Shown here: in pieces, positions 33,587 to 45,200 of the stretch | How the letters are laid out: each line of letters begins with the position of its first letter | How positions within the stretch are numbered: position 1 is the stretch's first letter | NCBI RefSeq assembly: GCF_014356525.2 | Contig: NC_052509.1 | Span: 35,708,001 to 35,772,000, forward strand | Length of the DNA: 64,000 bases | Reading direction: 5' to 3' | From: Nilaparvata lugens | Lineage: Eukaryota; Arthropoda; Insecta; Hemiptera; Delphacidae | Translations under genes and position numbers: made by a program | The notes under the pieces: model-generated | Told to the model about the DNA's origin: nothing | Database searches by the model: none | What the model saw: only the letters and a program-made list of their open reading frames with translations

Positions 33587-35070
33587 GTCTTAGCAGGCAT
33601 TGGAAAAATTATTGATTTTTCAACATTTTCATTTTGTGGGTCAATGATGCCCCTCTCAATTTTTGGAAAATTGAGGGGGGAATAGCTACAGTTTTGAATC
33701 CCAGCTCAATCGACTCAAAAGATACGAAAACATCACCTCGCACAGACAAAACATCAATTTTTTCAATAGGGGGGTCTGTGAAAGTACTAGCAGGCATCGG
33801 GAAAATCATTGATTCTACGAAATTTCCATTTTTAGGGTCAATGATGACCCCCTCAATTTTTGGAAAATTGAGGGGGGGAATCGCTACAGTTTCGAATTCC
33901 AACTCAATCAACTCTGGAGCAGTAGCGGCTCGTGATCTTCTAGCTTGGGGGTTCAACCTCATGATCTATTGGAGAGAAAGGTCAATAGGATATAGAGTAT
34001 TGCGCATAATCAAGTGTAAACATGATCAATAATAACTACACCCCAAAGGTTGAGCTTATTTTCTACAAATATAAATTTTTTGTCCTGTTCATATTTCTCT
34101 TGTTTGATTTTTACTTCGGGAGTTGGTCACCATTATGTTTTATTTTACACCTACCCTCAATATTAATATTGTTTGTATTTAACAAATACTGAACCTTATT
34201 CATATTTCTTCATCAAAATGCTGTTACGGTAACACAATAAATTATATTCACACTCTCACTAAAAGAAAATGGACACACTAGAAATACTCACGAATACACA
34301 AAACACACTAGAAATTACTATATTCTTCTACACGCAAAACAAATTTATATAACGAAAAATGCAGTGAGATCTATCACAACTGTAAACAGTGTATACCCGT
34401 AACCATACCATATAACCTCAAAACTGTCAAGCTTAGGCTACTTCTTGTTTACCGCTTTTTTACTGTTTACTGCCACCAAATTTGAATTTATTGGTTATAA
34501 GCAAGTTCAAGATGGCACTGTATCCGTATCACGAATACTCACGATTTATTCCGAGGTTTACCAAATGCTTCACTTGCCTCAGCTAGGTTCGGCTACTCTC
34601 GGATGAACTCGTGCAAACTTGGTTCACACAGGATTGTGAACCAAATCCGTGCTAGCAAACCGATTCCCCTCCTCCGTTCCACTACCATACCCAGCCCTGT
34701 TTTTGGGTTCACATCAGGAAATGAACACTGCTTTCCATCTCCACCATTCCATCGTCATTTCATTCGGTGCTGTTTCAAGCAAGCCACTCCGGGCTCTCAG
34801 GCACCGGCCGCAAAACATCGACATTAAGTTTATATAGATGAAAAATGTTGTGGTGTAATTTAATGAGTATAAAATAGAAATATAATTATTTGAGTTGCAA
34901 ATTCATCATTGTATAGGAAGTTGATTCAATTCTGGGGGTTCAATGAACCATTGAACACATAGGACGAGCCGCCACTGCTCTGGAGATCCTTAAACATCGC
35001 CTTGCACAGACAAACATAGATTTTCTCGATAGGGGGCCTGGCCCCCTCATTTTTTTGAGAAAATATTGAA
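33587..35070. repeat. ~200-bp tandem repeat, three copies, third split by hAT element
   Basis: Copies begin near 33587 (TAGCAGGCATTGGAAAAATTA) and 33790 (TAGCAGGCATCGGGAAAATC). After the first copy the block CATCACCTCGCACAGACA (33731) is matched beyond the hAT insertion by CATCGCCTTGCACAGACA (34994). Each copy holds a CCCCCTCAATTTT-TGG-AAAATTGAGGGGG hairpin or a decayed form. Confidence 0.7.
33920..34977. mobile_element. hAT-type non-autonomous element with 8-bp duplication
   Basis: Terminal inverted repeats CAGTAGCGGCTCGT and ACGAGCCGCCACTG, flanked by perfect CTCTGGAG at 33912-33919 and 34978-34985. The 8-bp duplication and CAG(T)GGCGGCTCGT ends are hAT-like. The 1058-bp interior has no transposase, only a short incidental frame at 34603-34827. 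Confidence 0.85.
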
Positions 35071-36860
35071 AAATCTGCAGTCACACTGAACGGTATAATG
35101 ATGTTAGAATATGTCAGACAATAATTGAAAGTGATGAAAAAAGGAAAAAATATGACAGAATTTACCTTGGGAGGGACCAAGGACCCCCTCATTTTTTTCA
35201 ACTTTACAATGCTTGATTTCAAAGCAAAGTCAAGAGGAACAATCTTACTCAGCACATTGGAATAAGGCTATTTATCATGAATGAGAGCTGGATTGATTGA
35301 ACTGATGGTGTATCATCAAGCCAAAAATTAAATCCAGTGGGCACTTGAGGGGCGTAGTGTGACTTTTGGTAATTTCGAAAAATCTGAAGTCTCACTGAAC
35401 TGTGAAATGATGTTGACATATGTCAAAAAAGAGATTAAAAAGTGAATACAAAATAGCAGAAATAACCAATTTCACCTTTGGGTCCTCCTGGACCCCCCCA
35501 ATATTTTCAACTTTTGAACCGCACATTTCTCAGCAAAGTGCAAAAGAAATCTTTTGTTCAGTGCCTCAAGATTTTTCAAAATTACCTTTTCAAAACTTGA
35601 ACCCAGCCTATACTCTACTTGGCTTACCAAACCAATCTCACCAACCCTACCCTATTTATCCTTCTTTACCCAACCTACCTATTCAACCCTCTATCAGTCA
35701 ATCCACTTAAACTACCCCACCTAAGCCACCCTACATGAACTATGATATTCAACCCACTCTATTGCACCCTACTTTAACTACTCTAACTCTACTCTAACTA
35801 CTCAACCTACCCCACACTACCCAACTCACTCAACCCAAGCCACCCTACCTGAAATAATCTACCTTAACTATTCAATCAACTATCTTATCCAGGAGAATTA
35901 TGGATTTTTCAAAATTTCCATTTCAAAACTTGAACCCAGCCTATACTCTACCTGGCCTACCAAACCAATCCCACCAACCCTACCCTATCTATCCTACTTT
36001 ACCCAACCTACCTATTCAACCCTCTATCAGTCAATCTACTTACCTACCCCACCTAAGCCACCCTACATAAATTATGCTATTCAACCCACTCTATTGCACC
36101 CTACTTAATTTACTCTACCTACCCCACCCTAACAACTCACTCAACCTAAGCCACCCTACCTGAAATAATCTACCTTAACTATTCAACCTAATCTTGACAA
36201 CAAAACCTACCCTACCCAATATAACCTACTCAATCTACCCTACCTAACCCACCTTATCAAAAAATACTACCCAACCTAAGCCACCACCCTACCATAATTA
36301 ACCTTCCTAAACTATTTAACCCGATCTTGACACCCTAACCTACCCTACCCAAGATAACCTACTCAATCTACTCTACCTAATCCACATAACCTTAGACATC
36401 CTACCTAAACAACTCTCCCCAATCACCTATCCCACCCTACCTAACCTACTCTTCCTAACCCACCCAACATAAACTACCGTACCCTACCCTACCCTGGCCC
36501 ACTTAATCCACTCTACCTAATCCACATAACCTTAGCCATCCTACCTAACCAACTCTCCCTAATCACCTATCCCACCCTACCTAACCTACTCTACCTAACC
36601 CACACAACATAAACTACTGTACCCTACCTACTTGGGTGGGCGAAGCCTGTCTCCCAGCGGGAGATCGAAGTGCGGAGGCTGCTACTCACCCCCGTACAGT
36701 CATACCACTCATGGGGGTGCAGTTTTCCTGAAAACTAACCATTTTAATATGAAGGGGGAGATGCAAGGGCGATTTTTCGATTTTTGTCAATTTTGGCTCA
36801 TATTTGAGGATTTTTGCAGTCATGGATTGATGGGTCTATGTATTTTTTACATCAGTTTTC
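34986..36860. repeat. Dispersed repeat family A with long CCTACC array
   Basis: Runs from the remainder of the 200-bp repeat through two family A bodies (TCATCAAGCCAAAAATTAAA near 35313, GACCCCCCCAATATTTTCAAC at 35493) into a CCTACC/CCTAACC-rich array at about 35600-36625. It ends in a decayed GC hairpin and a further family A body interrupted by the errantivirus at 36865. Open frames here are incidental. Confidence 0.7.
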
Positions 36861-36864
36861 AATG
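36861..36864. repeat. Target-site duplication AATG, left
   Basis: Matches 46065-46068 after the 3' LTR; 4 bp is the usual size for Ty3/gypsy elements. Confidence 0.85.
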
Positions 36865-37728
36865 TGTGACATGGATAGAATTTGATTTCTTATTTTATTG
36901 ATTGATTTTTTATGTGTTTTAGATTTAAGAATTTTCAGGAGAAAAGACTCTGATATTAGAATAATACTTTCCGTAGTTGGACTTTAGTGGGAAAATATAA
37001 TTTAGTGAGTAAGTAGTATTATTGCAGTGACAATAAGATTCTGCTAACTTATGGCTAAACGACTCTGGGAACCAGCAAATTCAGGGATATTTGCTAGTTC
37101 TCACGGATGAGGCGGTTCCACGAGGCAAGGACAAGGCGGATGTTTGGTAGCCTGTAGATATTTTCACAGAGGAATACTGCAGACCTGGCAAGTACCCGCT
37201 TGCCGAATCTCGTGAGAACCGACTCTTCCACTAGCAGCAGTTAGGCCTTCTGGCACACTGACGTGGAGAGGGGGAAGTTTTCCGGACGGAAAGCTTCCAG
37301 TCGTTAAACAACCGAGGTATTGAGCAGATCAAAATCCTAACCATATTGCAAAAAGTTAATTTATTTTTGTGGCATTATGATATACGTGAGTGTCCTGTGG
37401 TTTGGGATTACGGTGGGAGTGATAGCTGTGGGTAAGTGCCAAAATTTCTAGCTCCTTATAAAACATTTTCACCCGGCCGAGACCCTAATTAATAAAATCA
37501 TTGTTGTAGTAAATTTCTAGTTAGCAGAATCGTATTGGAATGTAGTTTTTGAAGGAATAATATTTGGATAAAATGTACTGCATATTTCATTCTTTAAATT
37601 TCAAGTAATTGTCATAGCCTAATAAATGAGAAATTCTTTGGGTAATACCATGTTGTTGTCTATCCAGTTCCCATGACTCCTTTGAAGTAGTAATAAGATA
37701 TCTTCAACCCCCATCAAGGGCGGTTACA
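36865..37728 (+). mobile_element. 5' LTR of the errantivirus-like element
   Basis: TGTGACATGG to CGGTTACA, 864 bp. It holds AATAAA at 37491-37496 and a short exon-like ORF (37377-37431). The sequence following it (ACTGGTGGCGTGCGGTGGGA) is the expected primer-binding place. Confidence 0.93.
37377..37431 (+). other. Candidate signal-peptide exon inside the LTR
   Basis: ATG 37377 opens 18 codons of hydrophobic sequence (VLWFGITVGVIAV) and stops in phase 1 at a consensus donor G|GTAAGT (37432). The copy in the 3' LTR is 45713-45767. Errantivirus env is made from a spliced RNA, so this may supply its signal peptide. It is an inference; no acceptor is proven. Confidence 0.4.
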
Positions 37729-37898
37729 AAACTGGTGGCGTGCGGTGGGATAGACTGCAAAAATGTCTATCGAACCAGATCCGAGTCATGGGACAAAAAT
37801 TCACTGTTAGAAACGAGAATATAATAGAAAATCTGAATTGAAAAATAGATTTAATTGAGAAAGTGAATGTTGATTACTTTATTATAATCAGATCTTAG

Positions 37899-39080
37899 AT
37901 GGAAATAGAATTGTTAGATAATAGAAATAAGATTTTCCAGAGAAACCATTCAAAATTTAAGATTTCAAGTCAACCCTTCAAGATGAATGAAGTACAACCT
38001 GATCTACCTGTTCAAAATGTAGATAGATCAGAAATAGATTGTTTACAAGAGCAATTGAGACAACTTAGGGCACACTCAGAACGTGAACACTCAGAAAAAG
38101 CTAGATTACAGCAAGAGTTAGACACTGTTAATGCTTCAAACAGTCAACAGGTTCGACCAACAACCTTAGTACGTAAGGATTTAGGTTTACAATCACTTGT
38201 GAGAACATTTTCAGGTGAAGAAGGTGGACAAAAAGTAGAGGAATTTATTCAAAATTTAAAATTTGTAGCACAGTCTGGTAATTGGTCTGATAACGATAAA
38301 AAGCTCATATGTAAATTAAAAACATCTGGGGCTGTGTCTGTCTGTTTGAACACTCATCCCGAATTATTATCCGAGGGAGCAACTTTTGTCGAGTATGAAA
38401 AAGTTCTTCTAGAAAGATTCAAAGAGTTACGAGAACCTGAAAGTCATTTATTCGCGTTGAGTGCGATTAAACAACACTGGAATGAGCCGATATGCGTGTA
38501 TGTGGATCACTGTCGAGAATTAGGCTTCAAGGCAATACCAATCCCCAACGATCATCCTACAGAAGCTAAATACGCTCGCCTCCAACTAGATAGAACGGTT
38601 TTGACAGCTTTCATTCGAGGATTATTTGGTTCCGCGTCCATAACCCTACAAGTTCATCCCCCAAAAACCTTGGAAGAGGCGGTAGTCGTAGCCGAACGAG
38701 TTGAACAAGCGACCGCAGCAAATCAAGACAACGTGTTCGCTCTTTCATTTAAGAAGGATCAGAATGTGAAATCATACAGATATTTTAAGAGCAATCCAAA
38801 TACACAGTTCAGACAGAACTCTGATAAGAAGGGACCTTGCTTTGCATGTGGTAGGATGGGTCACTTTGCTAGGGAATGTACCAACACGGGAACAGACCAT
38901 TCCCCAAATCAGCAGAGAAATTTTTCTGAGTCACAACCACGTAAATTCTACAATAAATTTGTGAGATACTGTTTTGTTTGTGGAGAATCGTCTCATACAG
39001 CATATAATTGCACTAAACGCGCTGCTCCTGTGAAAAATGAAAACATTAGTGGCCAAAAACCACAGCACTCGGGAAACTAA
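37899..39080 (+). CDS. gag: Gag polyprotein of the errantivirus-like element
   Basis: Intact, 393 codons; ATG 37899, with a second in-frame ATG at 37983 that may be the real start. A polar N-terminal coiled-coil region (residues 45-75) is followed by a capsid-like helical domain (about 95-275) and two CX2CX4HX4C zinc knuckles near residues 310 and 348. The knuckles bind genomic RNA during particle assembly. The frame ends at TAA 39078-39080, directly after a GGGAAAC slippery heptamer, so Pol should be produced as a Gag-Pol fusion by -1 frameshifting. Confidence 0.92.
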   Translation: MEIELLDNRNKIFQRNHSKFKISSQPFKMNEVQPDLPVQNVDRSEIDCLQEQLRQLRAHSEREHSEKARLQQELDTVNASNSQQVRPTTLVRKDLGLQSLVRTFSGEEGGQKVEEFIQNLKFVAQSGNWSDNDKKLICKLKTSGAVSVCLNTHPELLSEGATFVEYEKVLLERFKELREPESHLFALSAIKQHWNEPICVYVDHCRELGFKAIPIPNDHPTEAKYARLQLDRTVLTAFIRGLFGSASITLQVHPPKTLEEAVVVAERVEQATAANQDNVFALSFKKDQNVKSYRYFKSNPNTQFRQNSDKKGPCFACGRMGHFARECTNTGTDHSPNQQRNFSESQPRKFYNKFVRYCFVCGESSHTAYNCTKRAAPVKNENISGQKPQHSGN

Positions 39081-39111
39081 GATTGGCTAGGAGTCGCCCA
39101 ACTACTCAGCC
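39071..39111 (+). promoter_or_regulatory. -1 programmed frameshift signal between gag and pol
   Basis: G GGA AAC at 39071-39077 is in the right phase (X XXY YYZ) for a -1 slip and is followed at once by the gag TAA. After a 7-base spacer, GGCT-AG-GAGT (39085-39094) can pair with ACTC-AGCC (39104-39111) across a 9-base loop. Pol is in the -1 frame. Confidence 0.8.
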
Positions 39112-42100
39112 TAATCATGGAGAGGGGCATTGCAATATAGTTCCAAGAGTGTCAACTCGCGGTAGAGGAAGTCACGTTACCATCGAGATTGAAGGTCAGT
39201 GCAAAACATTTTTAGTTGACACCGGCGCGGAGATATCTATTTTGAAAGAGGCTATTTCAGGTGTAAAACTAATAGAGGAGAAAGCTGTTGCTAAGGGTGT
39301 GACAGGCATGAATTTAGCAGTGATAGGAGCACAAGTTTTACAAATAAATGTCTTAAAGTTCAAGTTTGAACATAGATTTCTTATCGCCAATGTTGAGATT
39401 GAAGAGGATGGTTTGCTTGGTTGGGATTTGTTATCCGAATCGTATGCAGTTATCGATGTAGGTAATAATCCAATAACATTTGGAGGTGAGAAAGTAGGTG
39501 AAGTTCAAAATGAGTCATACAATAATATTGAAACGTCATATTTTTGTGATTGTGTTAGTGAAAATGAAAGTAGGAAAACTATAAGCTGTAATGCCCCGTC
39601 CGACCCCACCCATCCACTCCATGACAGGAGGAGGTCTGAGTTCAAAGATCGCGGAATGTCAACAAAGACCCATTGCTCAAATGATCAAGTGAGACCGGCT
39701 ACAGTATATACCGCACGAAGCACTTTTATCCCTGCTCATTCTGAAATTTTGATCGATGTTACTCTGAGAGATGTAATCAAGGAAGGGCTTATATTCATTG
39801 AACCCCCATCAGATCCACTGCCTGGAATAAGGGTTGCTCGTGGTGTTCAGCATGTCAACAATTCAATCTCATTTGTTAAAGTTATGAACCTTAATCAGTA
39901 TCCAGTACAGCTATTAAAAAATAAATGTATGGGTATTGCAGAGCCTGTGAGGATTACTGAACCATCTTTACAGATAGCATCTGTATCAATGGATGAAAAT
40001 AATTCAAAATTAGAAAAACAAATTGATGAGACTTTATTACATCTAAAGACTGAAGAAGCTGCGTTAATAAGTAAAGTATTAAAGCGCTATATCACAACAT
40101 TTGAAGAGCCAGGATTAGAGGGATGTAATGTACCCGTTGAACATCATATCCCCACATTTGAAGAACGACCGATTGCAAAAAGACCCTATAGAGTACCTTA
40201 CCACATGCGCCCAGTAGTGGAAGAGCATATAGCCGAAATGCTGAATAAGGGTATAATTGTACCATCAAACAGTCCTTGGAGTGCAATGATTGTACTTGTA
40301 AGAAAGAAAACAACCGATGGAAGCCTCAAATATTGTTTCTGTTCAGATTTCAGGCTTTTTAATTCAGTTACTAAAGCAAATGCATATCCATTACCGCTTA
40401 TAAATGAGACACTTGAAGGACTAGGCAATAGTAAATATTTCTCAACTTTGGATTTGCAAAGTGGGTACCACCAAATAAAAATAGCAGAAGAGGACCAAGA
40501 AAAGACTGCTTTCACAACCGTCGGTGGGCATTTTTAATATAAGAGAATGGCTTTTGGATTGACAGATGCCCCTCATACATTCCAAAAATTGATGGACTCC
40601 CTCCTGGCCGAAATTTTAGGAACAGAGTGTTTTGTTTATTTAGACGATGTAATAGTTCACAGTCAAACAATCAACCAACATGCAGAACGTCTAGCTCACG
40701 TGTTAGCGATATTCAAGAATGCTAATTTGAAAGTAAATCTCGAAAAGTGCAATTTTGTGAAAAGTTGTGTTCATTATCTGGGTCACCTGGTGACATCGGA
40801 AGGAGTGAAACCTGATCCGGAGAAAATCAAGGCGGTTAAACAATACCCTGAGCCGAAGAACGTGCAAGAAGTCAGGAGTTGGCTTGGTTTAGCTGGCTAT
40901 TATCGACGTTTTATCGATGGATTTGCCTTAATAGCTCAACCCCTAACACAATTAACAAAGAAAGGCGTGGACTTTGTATGGGGGCCACAACAGATGGAAT
41001 CATTCGAAAAATTGAAGAAATTATTGTGTTCAGAGAATGTTCTTATATTCCCTGACTTTGATCGCGAATTTATTGTTGCAACAGACGCATCGAGCACATC
41101 GATTGGCACGATACTTTCACAGCAAACGGATAACGGAGAGAGGCCTGTAGCATTCGCCAGTCGACAATTGAATGACGCCGAGAAAAATTATAGTACTACA
41201 GAACGTGAACTGCTGGCTGTTATGTATGCAACAAAACAGTTTTGATGCTATCTTTTAGGAAGGAAGTTCACGCTAGTCACCGACCATGCAGCTCTGAAAT
41301 GGATGCTAAGTCTGCGCGACCCTTCATCCAGACTAACCAGGTGGGCTCTGAAATTGGCTGAGTTTCAGTACGACGTGGTTCATAAGCCGGGTAAAAGACA
41401 CTCCAATGCAGATGCTCTCAGTCGCGCCGTATATGGAGTACAAATAGAAGGATTATCGGAAGATTGTGTTGTAGCCGAACAGCTGCATGATGATTGGTGC
41501 AATAAATTGTTGGAATCAAATCTGGGTCAAATAGAGAATGGATTAGTATGGTGGACCAACAAAAACGACGATCCGTCTCACTGGAAATTAGCTGTCCCTA
41601 AAACACTAAGAACAACTGTGTTGAAACTGAATCACAGCACCCCTTGGGCGGGACACTCAGGACAAGAGAGAACCACTAGTCGTGTGAAACAGAGATACTA
41701 TTGGCCCGCACTAGGAGAAGATGTGAGAAAGATTGTAGCAGAATGTCATGAATGTGCTCGTCGAAAAACTCCCGTGTCTTTGAAAGCCCCTGTCCAACCC
41801 GCTGAAGAGCCGAGTTATCCTTTTGACCTTGTATCGATGGACGTAGTCGGCCCACTTCCAACAACAAGGAATGGAAACAAATACTATGTTAGTTTTATCG
41901 ATCATTTTACGCTTTATGCGGAGGTCATTCCCATCATCAATCAAACAGCCGAAACAATAGCTAAAGTCTTCATCACCAACATTATAACTCGACACGGTGT
42001 ACCCAACCGTCTACTGAGTGATCAAGGCCGAAACTTTTTATCCAGTTTATTTGTGGAAACTTGTAGAATGCTGGGTATTGACAAAATCAGAACGACCGCG

Positions 42101-43003
42101 TATCATCCAGAATGTAATGGTAGAATTGAGCAATTACATCGTACCCTGAACGAGTCCATAGCACATTTCGTAAAAAGAGACGGTACTGATTGGGACACTT
42201 GGTTGCCCTATGCCCTGATAGCATACAGATCCACACCTCATGCATCTATCGGTTATTCTCCTCATTTCATGCTATATAGACGAGAAATAGTGCTTCCAGG
42301 ATCGTGTGTCATACCAGATGAGATTCGCGGAAAAACTACTGAGTTTCATCTGAAAGAGTTGAAGGAAAGATTCTCAGAAGCACACAAAATAGCAAATGAA
42401 CAATCTGTACAAGCGGCGCAAAAACGAATGACGGAAGCCAATCTCAGTAGAAAACTTCGGAGTTTTGAGGAAGGAGATTTAGTGTATCTGTTAGAGCCAG
42501 CTGTTAAACCAGGAAACTCTGCGAAATTCCACCTTCCTTGGGAGGGACCCTATGTTGTTAGTAAGAAGCTATCTGATGTAAATTATATGATTAATTCATC
42601 AGATGGAAAAAGAGTAATAGTACATATTAATAGGATGAAACCATGTTATAAGAAAATGGAGGTTTTTGAACAAGAAAATGAACCGTTGTCAGATAAAGAC
42701 ATAGCTGGGAATGATGAGGATCTCGATCATAGGAGGAATGAGGAGTTCATCGATTATCGTGCACCCAAGGATGAGGATGACGAACTTGTTGAAGCCGAAG
42801 AGATTGAACGAGAAGAGGTGGTACAAAATATTGAAGAAAATGTCGAGGAGGAAGAAGAAGAAAATCTCCCTAGCCCCGTGTTGGATGAGAGAGAAGACCC
42901 ACTCTACCCTCCAGGTAGAAGTAGAATAGTTGAACGATCACCTTATTTCACTAGAAGTCAAGCTAGGAGTAATGCTTTCGATGGACGTAGAAATTTGCAT
43001 TAG
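39077..43003 (+). pseudogene. pol: Pol polyprotein: protease, RT, RNase H, integrase (two nonsense codons)
   Basis: Open in one phase from the frameshift site to TAG 43001-43003, about 1308 codons, interrupted by TAA at 40535-40537 (RT, between GGHF and MAFGLTDAP) and TGA at 41243-41245 (RNase H). Aspartic protease: DTG at 39218-39226. RT: LDLQSGYHQI near 40450 and YLDD near 40640. RNase H: ATDASS near 41085 and DHAALKWML near 41284. Integrase: the H-H-C-C zinc motif (41632-41755) and a D-D-E core (SMDVVGP near 41837, SDQGRNF near 42020, RIEQLHRTL near 42124). An acidic tail follows (EEEEEE near 42850). Both stops leave the downstream frame in phase, so they are point changes. It would copy the RNA to DNA and integrate it. 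Confidence 0.93.
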
Positions 43004-43930
43004 AAGTTCAAACTAATTAGGTTATGACAGTTTGATAATTATTGGACAGTTGGATCGAGTAGACTGTTCTTATTATTGAGGAGTCAGGATAATTAGTAAA
43101 CAAACAAATGCCCCGAGTAAGGCGTTAAACTGCTCATCATCATAATGAAATAGATTTCAGAAATGAACTATTGATTTGAATTGATAAACCCTGAGTGGAA
43201 TTTGTCTGCAGCGAGACTCTAAACTGCTTTATTTTAAGACGTTATTGTTATGATTCAGCCCAGTATGATGAAGATGAAGCTATTAACTGTATAATCGATG
43301 AGATTTAAAAAGCAGATGTATACAAAAATTAGACTATTGTTCTTGTAAAATAGTTTGAATGAATTAGGAGTAAGATGCTTTGATACTATTGTTTGATACT
43401 GTAAGAAGAAAAATATTGACATTATTTACTTGATTGAATGGAATTCATTTATAGATGATAGGTGATAGATAATTATGTGTTCTCATTGTTATATGGATAT
43501 AGAGGTACTTGAGAGTATCTTCTAGATATCATTTATATTAGATAGATTGAACAATGATATTGCTATTATATAAGGGTTTACTAGAACTTGAGGAAATGAA
43601 ACCGAAGATTTTATTAATATTTTACTTGAATATGAATGTATAGGAATTATTATAGGACATTATTGAGATAGATTAATCATATTTGAATATATTTTATCGA
43701 TAAACAAATGAGTTTTTCGTGTGAGAACATGTTACATTATTATTTTTTTTGTTAAGGAATGCAAGTACTGCTATTAGGCTTGATATTGTTAATTGAATTA
43801 CTTGTTTGAAGTAGATAGCCTTTGAATTTGACTCATCAATGATTTCAAAGTATAGTTAGCAACTTATAAGGCAATGTTAGATTTAAGGAAAATTTTATTT
43901 TTATTGAATCAACTCACAAATGGACAGTTA
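43004..43930 (+). other. Non-coding spacer between pol and env remnant
   Basis: AT-rich, stop-filled; the N-terminal surface part expected of env is not visible here. CCCCTAG near 43954 is a possible splice acceptor for env RNA. Confidence 0.5.
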
Positions 43931-43969
43931 AGTGTGGAATTGATATAACCCCTAGAATTAAGTGTAATT

Positions 43970-44949
43970 TTGGAAAGGGCTCGGTCGAATTTACCTGGGG
44001 AGCTAGAGCTAGTTTTTGGAACTGGCACTTCCCAAATTTTCAAATACTATCAACTGATAAAAACAAGTGCAATAACTGTGAACAATGTAATCAAAATATT
44101 GCTGACTGTTCCATTATCTTCCGCGAGTCGAAGATTTGAGCTGTTCCAGGCCACGACACTACCCGTGAGAGACTCTAGCAGCAACCTGACCGTACATTAT
44201 GAGCTGAGTCATAACTTGCTACTCATCTCCCAGGATCGAGACCGCTACGCTACCTTCTCTTCCGAGATGCTACAGAGATGTGAGCCGGGACCAATCACGC
44301 TATGCCCAATCCTGACACCAGTTTACAATAGACACTACCCATCGTGTCTCAGCTCTCTATTCCTGGCCGAACACCAGAGTGTCAAGGAGACGTGTACTCT
44401 CAAGGTGTTGGCCGACGATATGCCAGACATTTGGGTGTGGCTAGCTGGAGAGTTCAGCTGGGCATACAGTTTAGCCATGGAACAACGTTTCATCTCATAG
44501 TGTCAGTCCAACAGGAAAATGAATGTTGAAGAATTCAAGTTATGGGGAACTGGTCTCCTAAAAGCAGCGCGGGGTTGTACCATTAGCAACCCCAAATATC
44601 AGATTCTGGCTCCCGCTCGAAACATGGGTCATTCGGACACTCATCAGAAACCATTTGATATCTACCTTCCACCAGCTTGGCCTCTCGACTGTGGATGAGG
44701 ATACGAGAGCGACAACAAGAAGGCCAACTCTCCCCTGGACCGATCAGCGTAGATGAGATAGCTATCTCCAATCTCATGTATGCTGTGCAGCAGACGGAGA
44801 AGCTGCAACCGACGTCGGCCGATGACAACACCATGAAGTTCATCTGTGGAGGGCTGGGACTCCTTTTCCTGGGGCTCTTGGGAACTTACTGCTTGTATGA
44901 GAGGTGCTACTTCCTGATGTGTGGTCGCACGCCAACTTCACTGCCATGA
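43970..44949 (+). pseudogene. env: Env-like glycoprotein remnant (stops and frameshift)
   Basis: First stretch to TAG 44498-44500 with VPLSSASRRFELFQATTLPV and a DRDRY block, then a cysteine-rich segment (CEPGPITLC, SCLSSL), which matches insect retroelement envelope proteins related to baculovirus F. The same frame continues past the stop (LWGTGLLKAARGC) to TGA near 44697. The C-terminus, with a membrane anchor (GLGLLFLGLLGTYCLY) and a short cytoplasmic tail, is in another frame ending at 44949. There is no own signal peptide and no N-terminal surface domain, so this is a broken fusion protein. Confidence 0.75.
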
Positions 44950-45187
44950 TGGAGGCACGTGCTCTGTCCAGCGCGCACGAAACCAGCACCAGTACCATCA
45001 GCAAGCGAGCCGCCCCACACAGCGCCCCCGACTGCGAGTCCACCAGCCAGCAACTCTATTCGTTTGGTTGACACCGCTCAGCCAGTACAGCACAGCAGTG
45101 CACAGCAGTGTTATTGTGGCAAGTGTGAAGTGAGAAGCAATCAAAAGTGTGAAGTGAAAAGCAATCAGTGATAGTCACCCTTTTGCG

Positions 45188-45200
45188 AAGAAGGGGGTAG
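45188..45200 (+). other. Polypurine tract
   Basis: GAAGAAGGGGGTAG directly before the 3' LTR, the plus-strand primer site. Confidence 0.85.

Noticed and set aside
34603..34837. Two overlapping open frames inside the hAT element
   Set aside because: Short, low-complexity, no transposase motif.
35420..35710. Plus-strand frame with FSTFEPHISQQSAKEIF and Pro-rich tail (also 57227-57460)
   Set aside because: It repeats with the family A element and the CCTACC array; Pro/Leu/Asn repeats come from the array.
43970..44529. Possibility that the env-like frame is a host gene
   Set aside because: It lies between pol and the polypurine tract of the same element and has a membrane anchor in the expected place.
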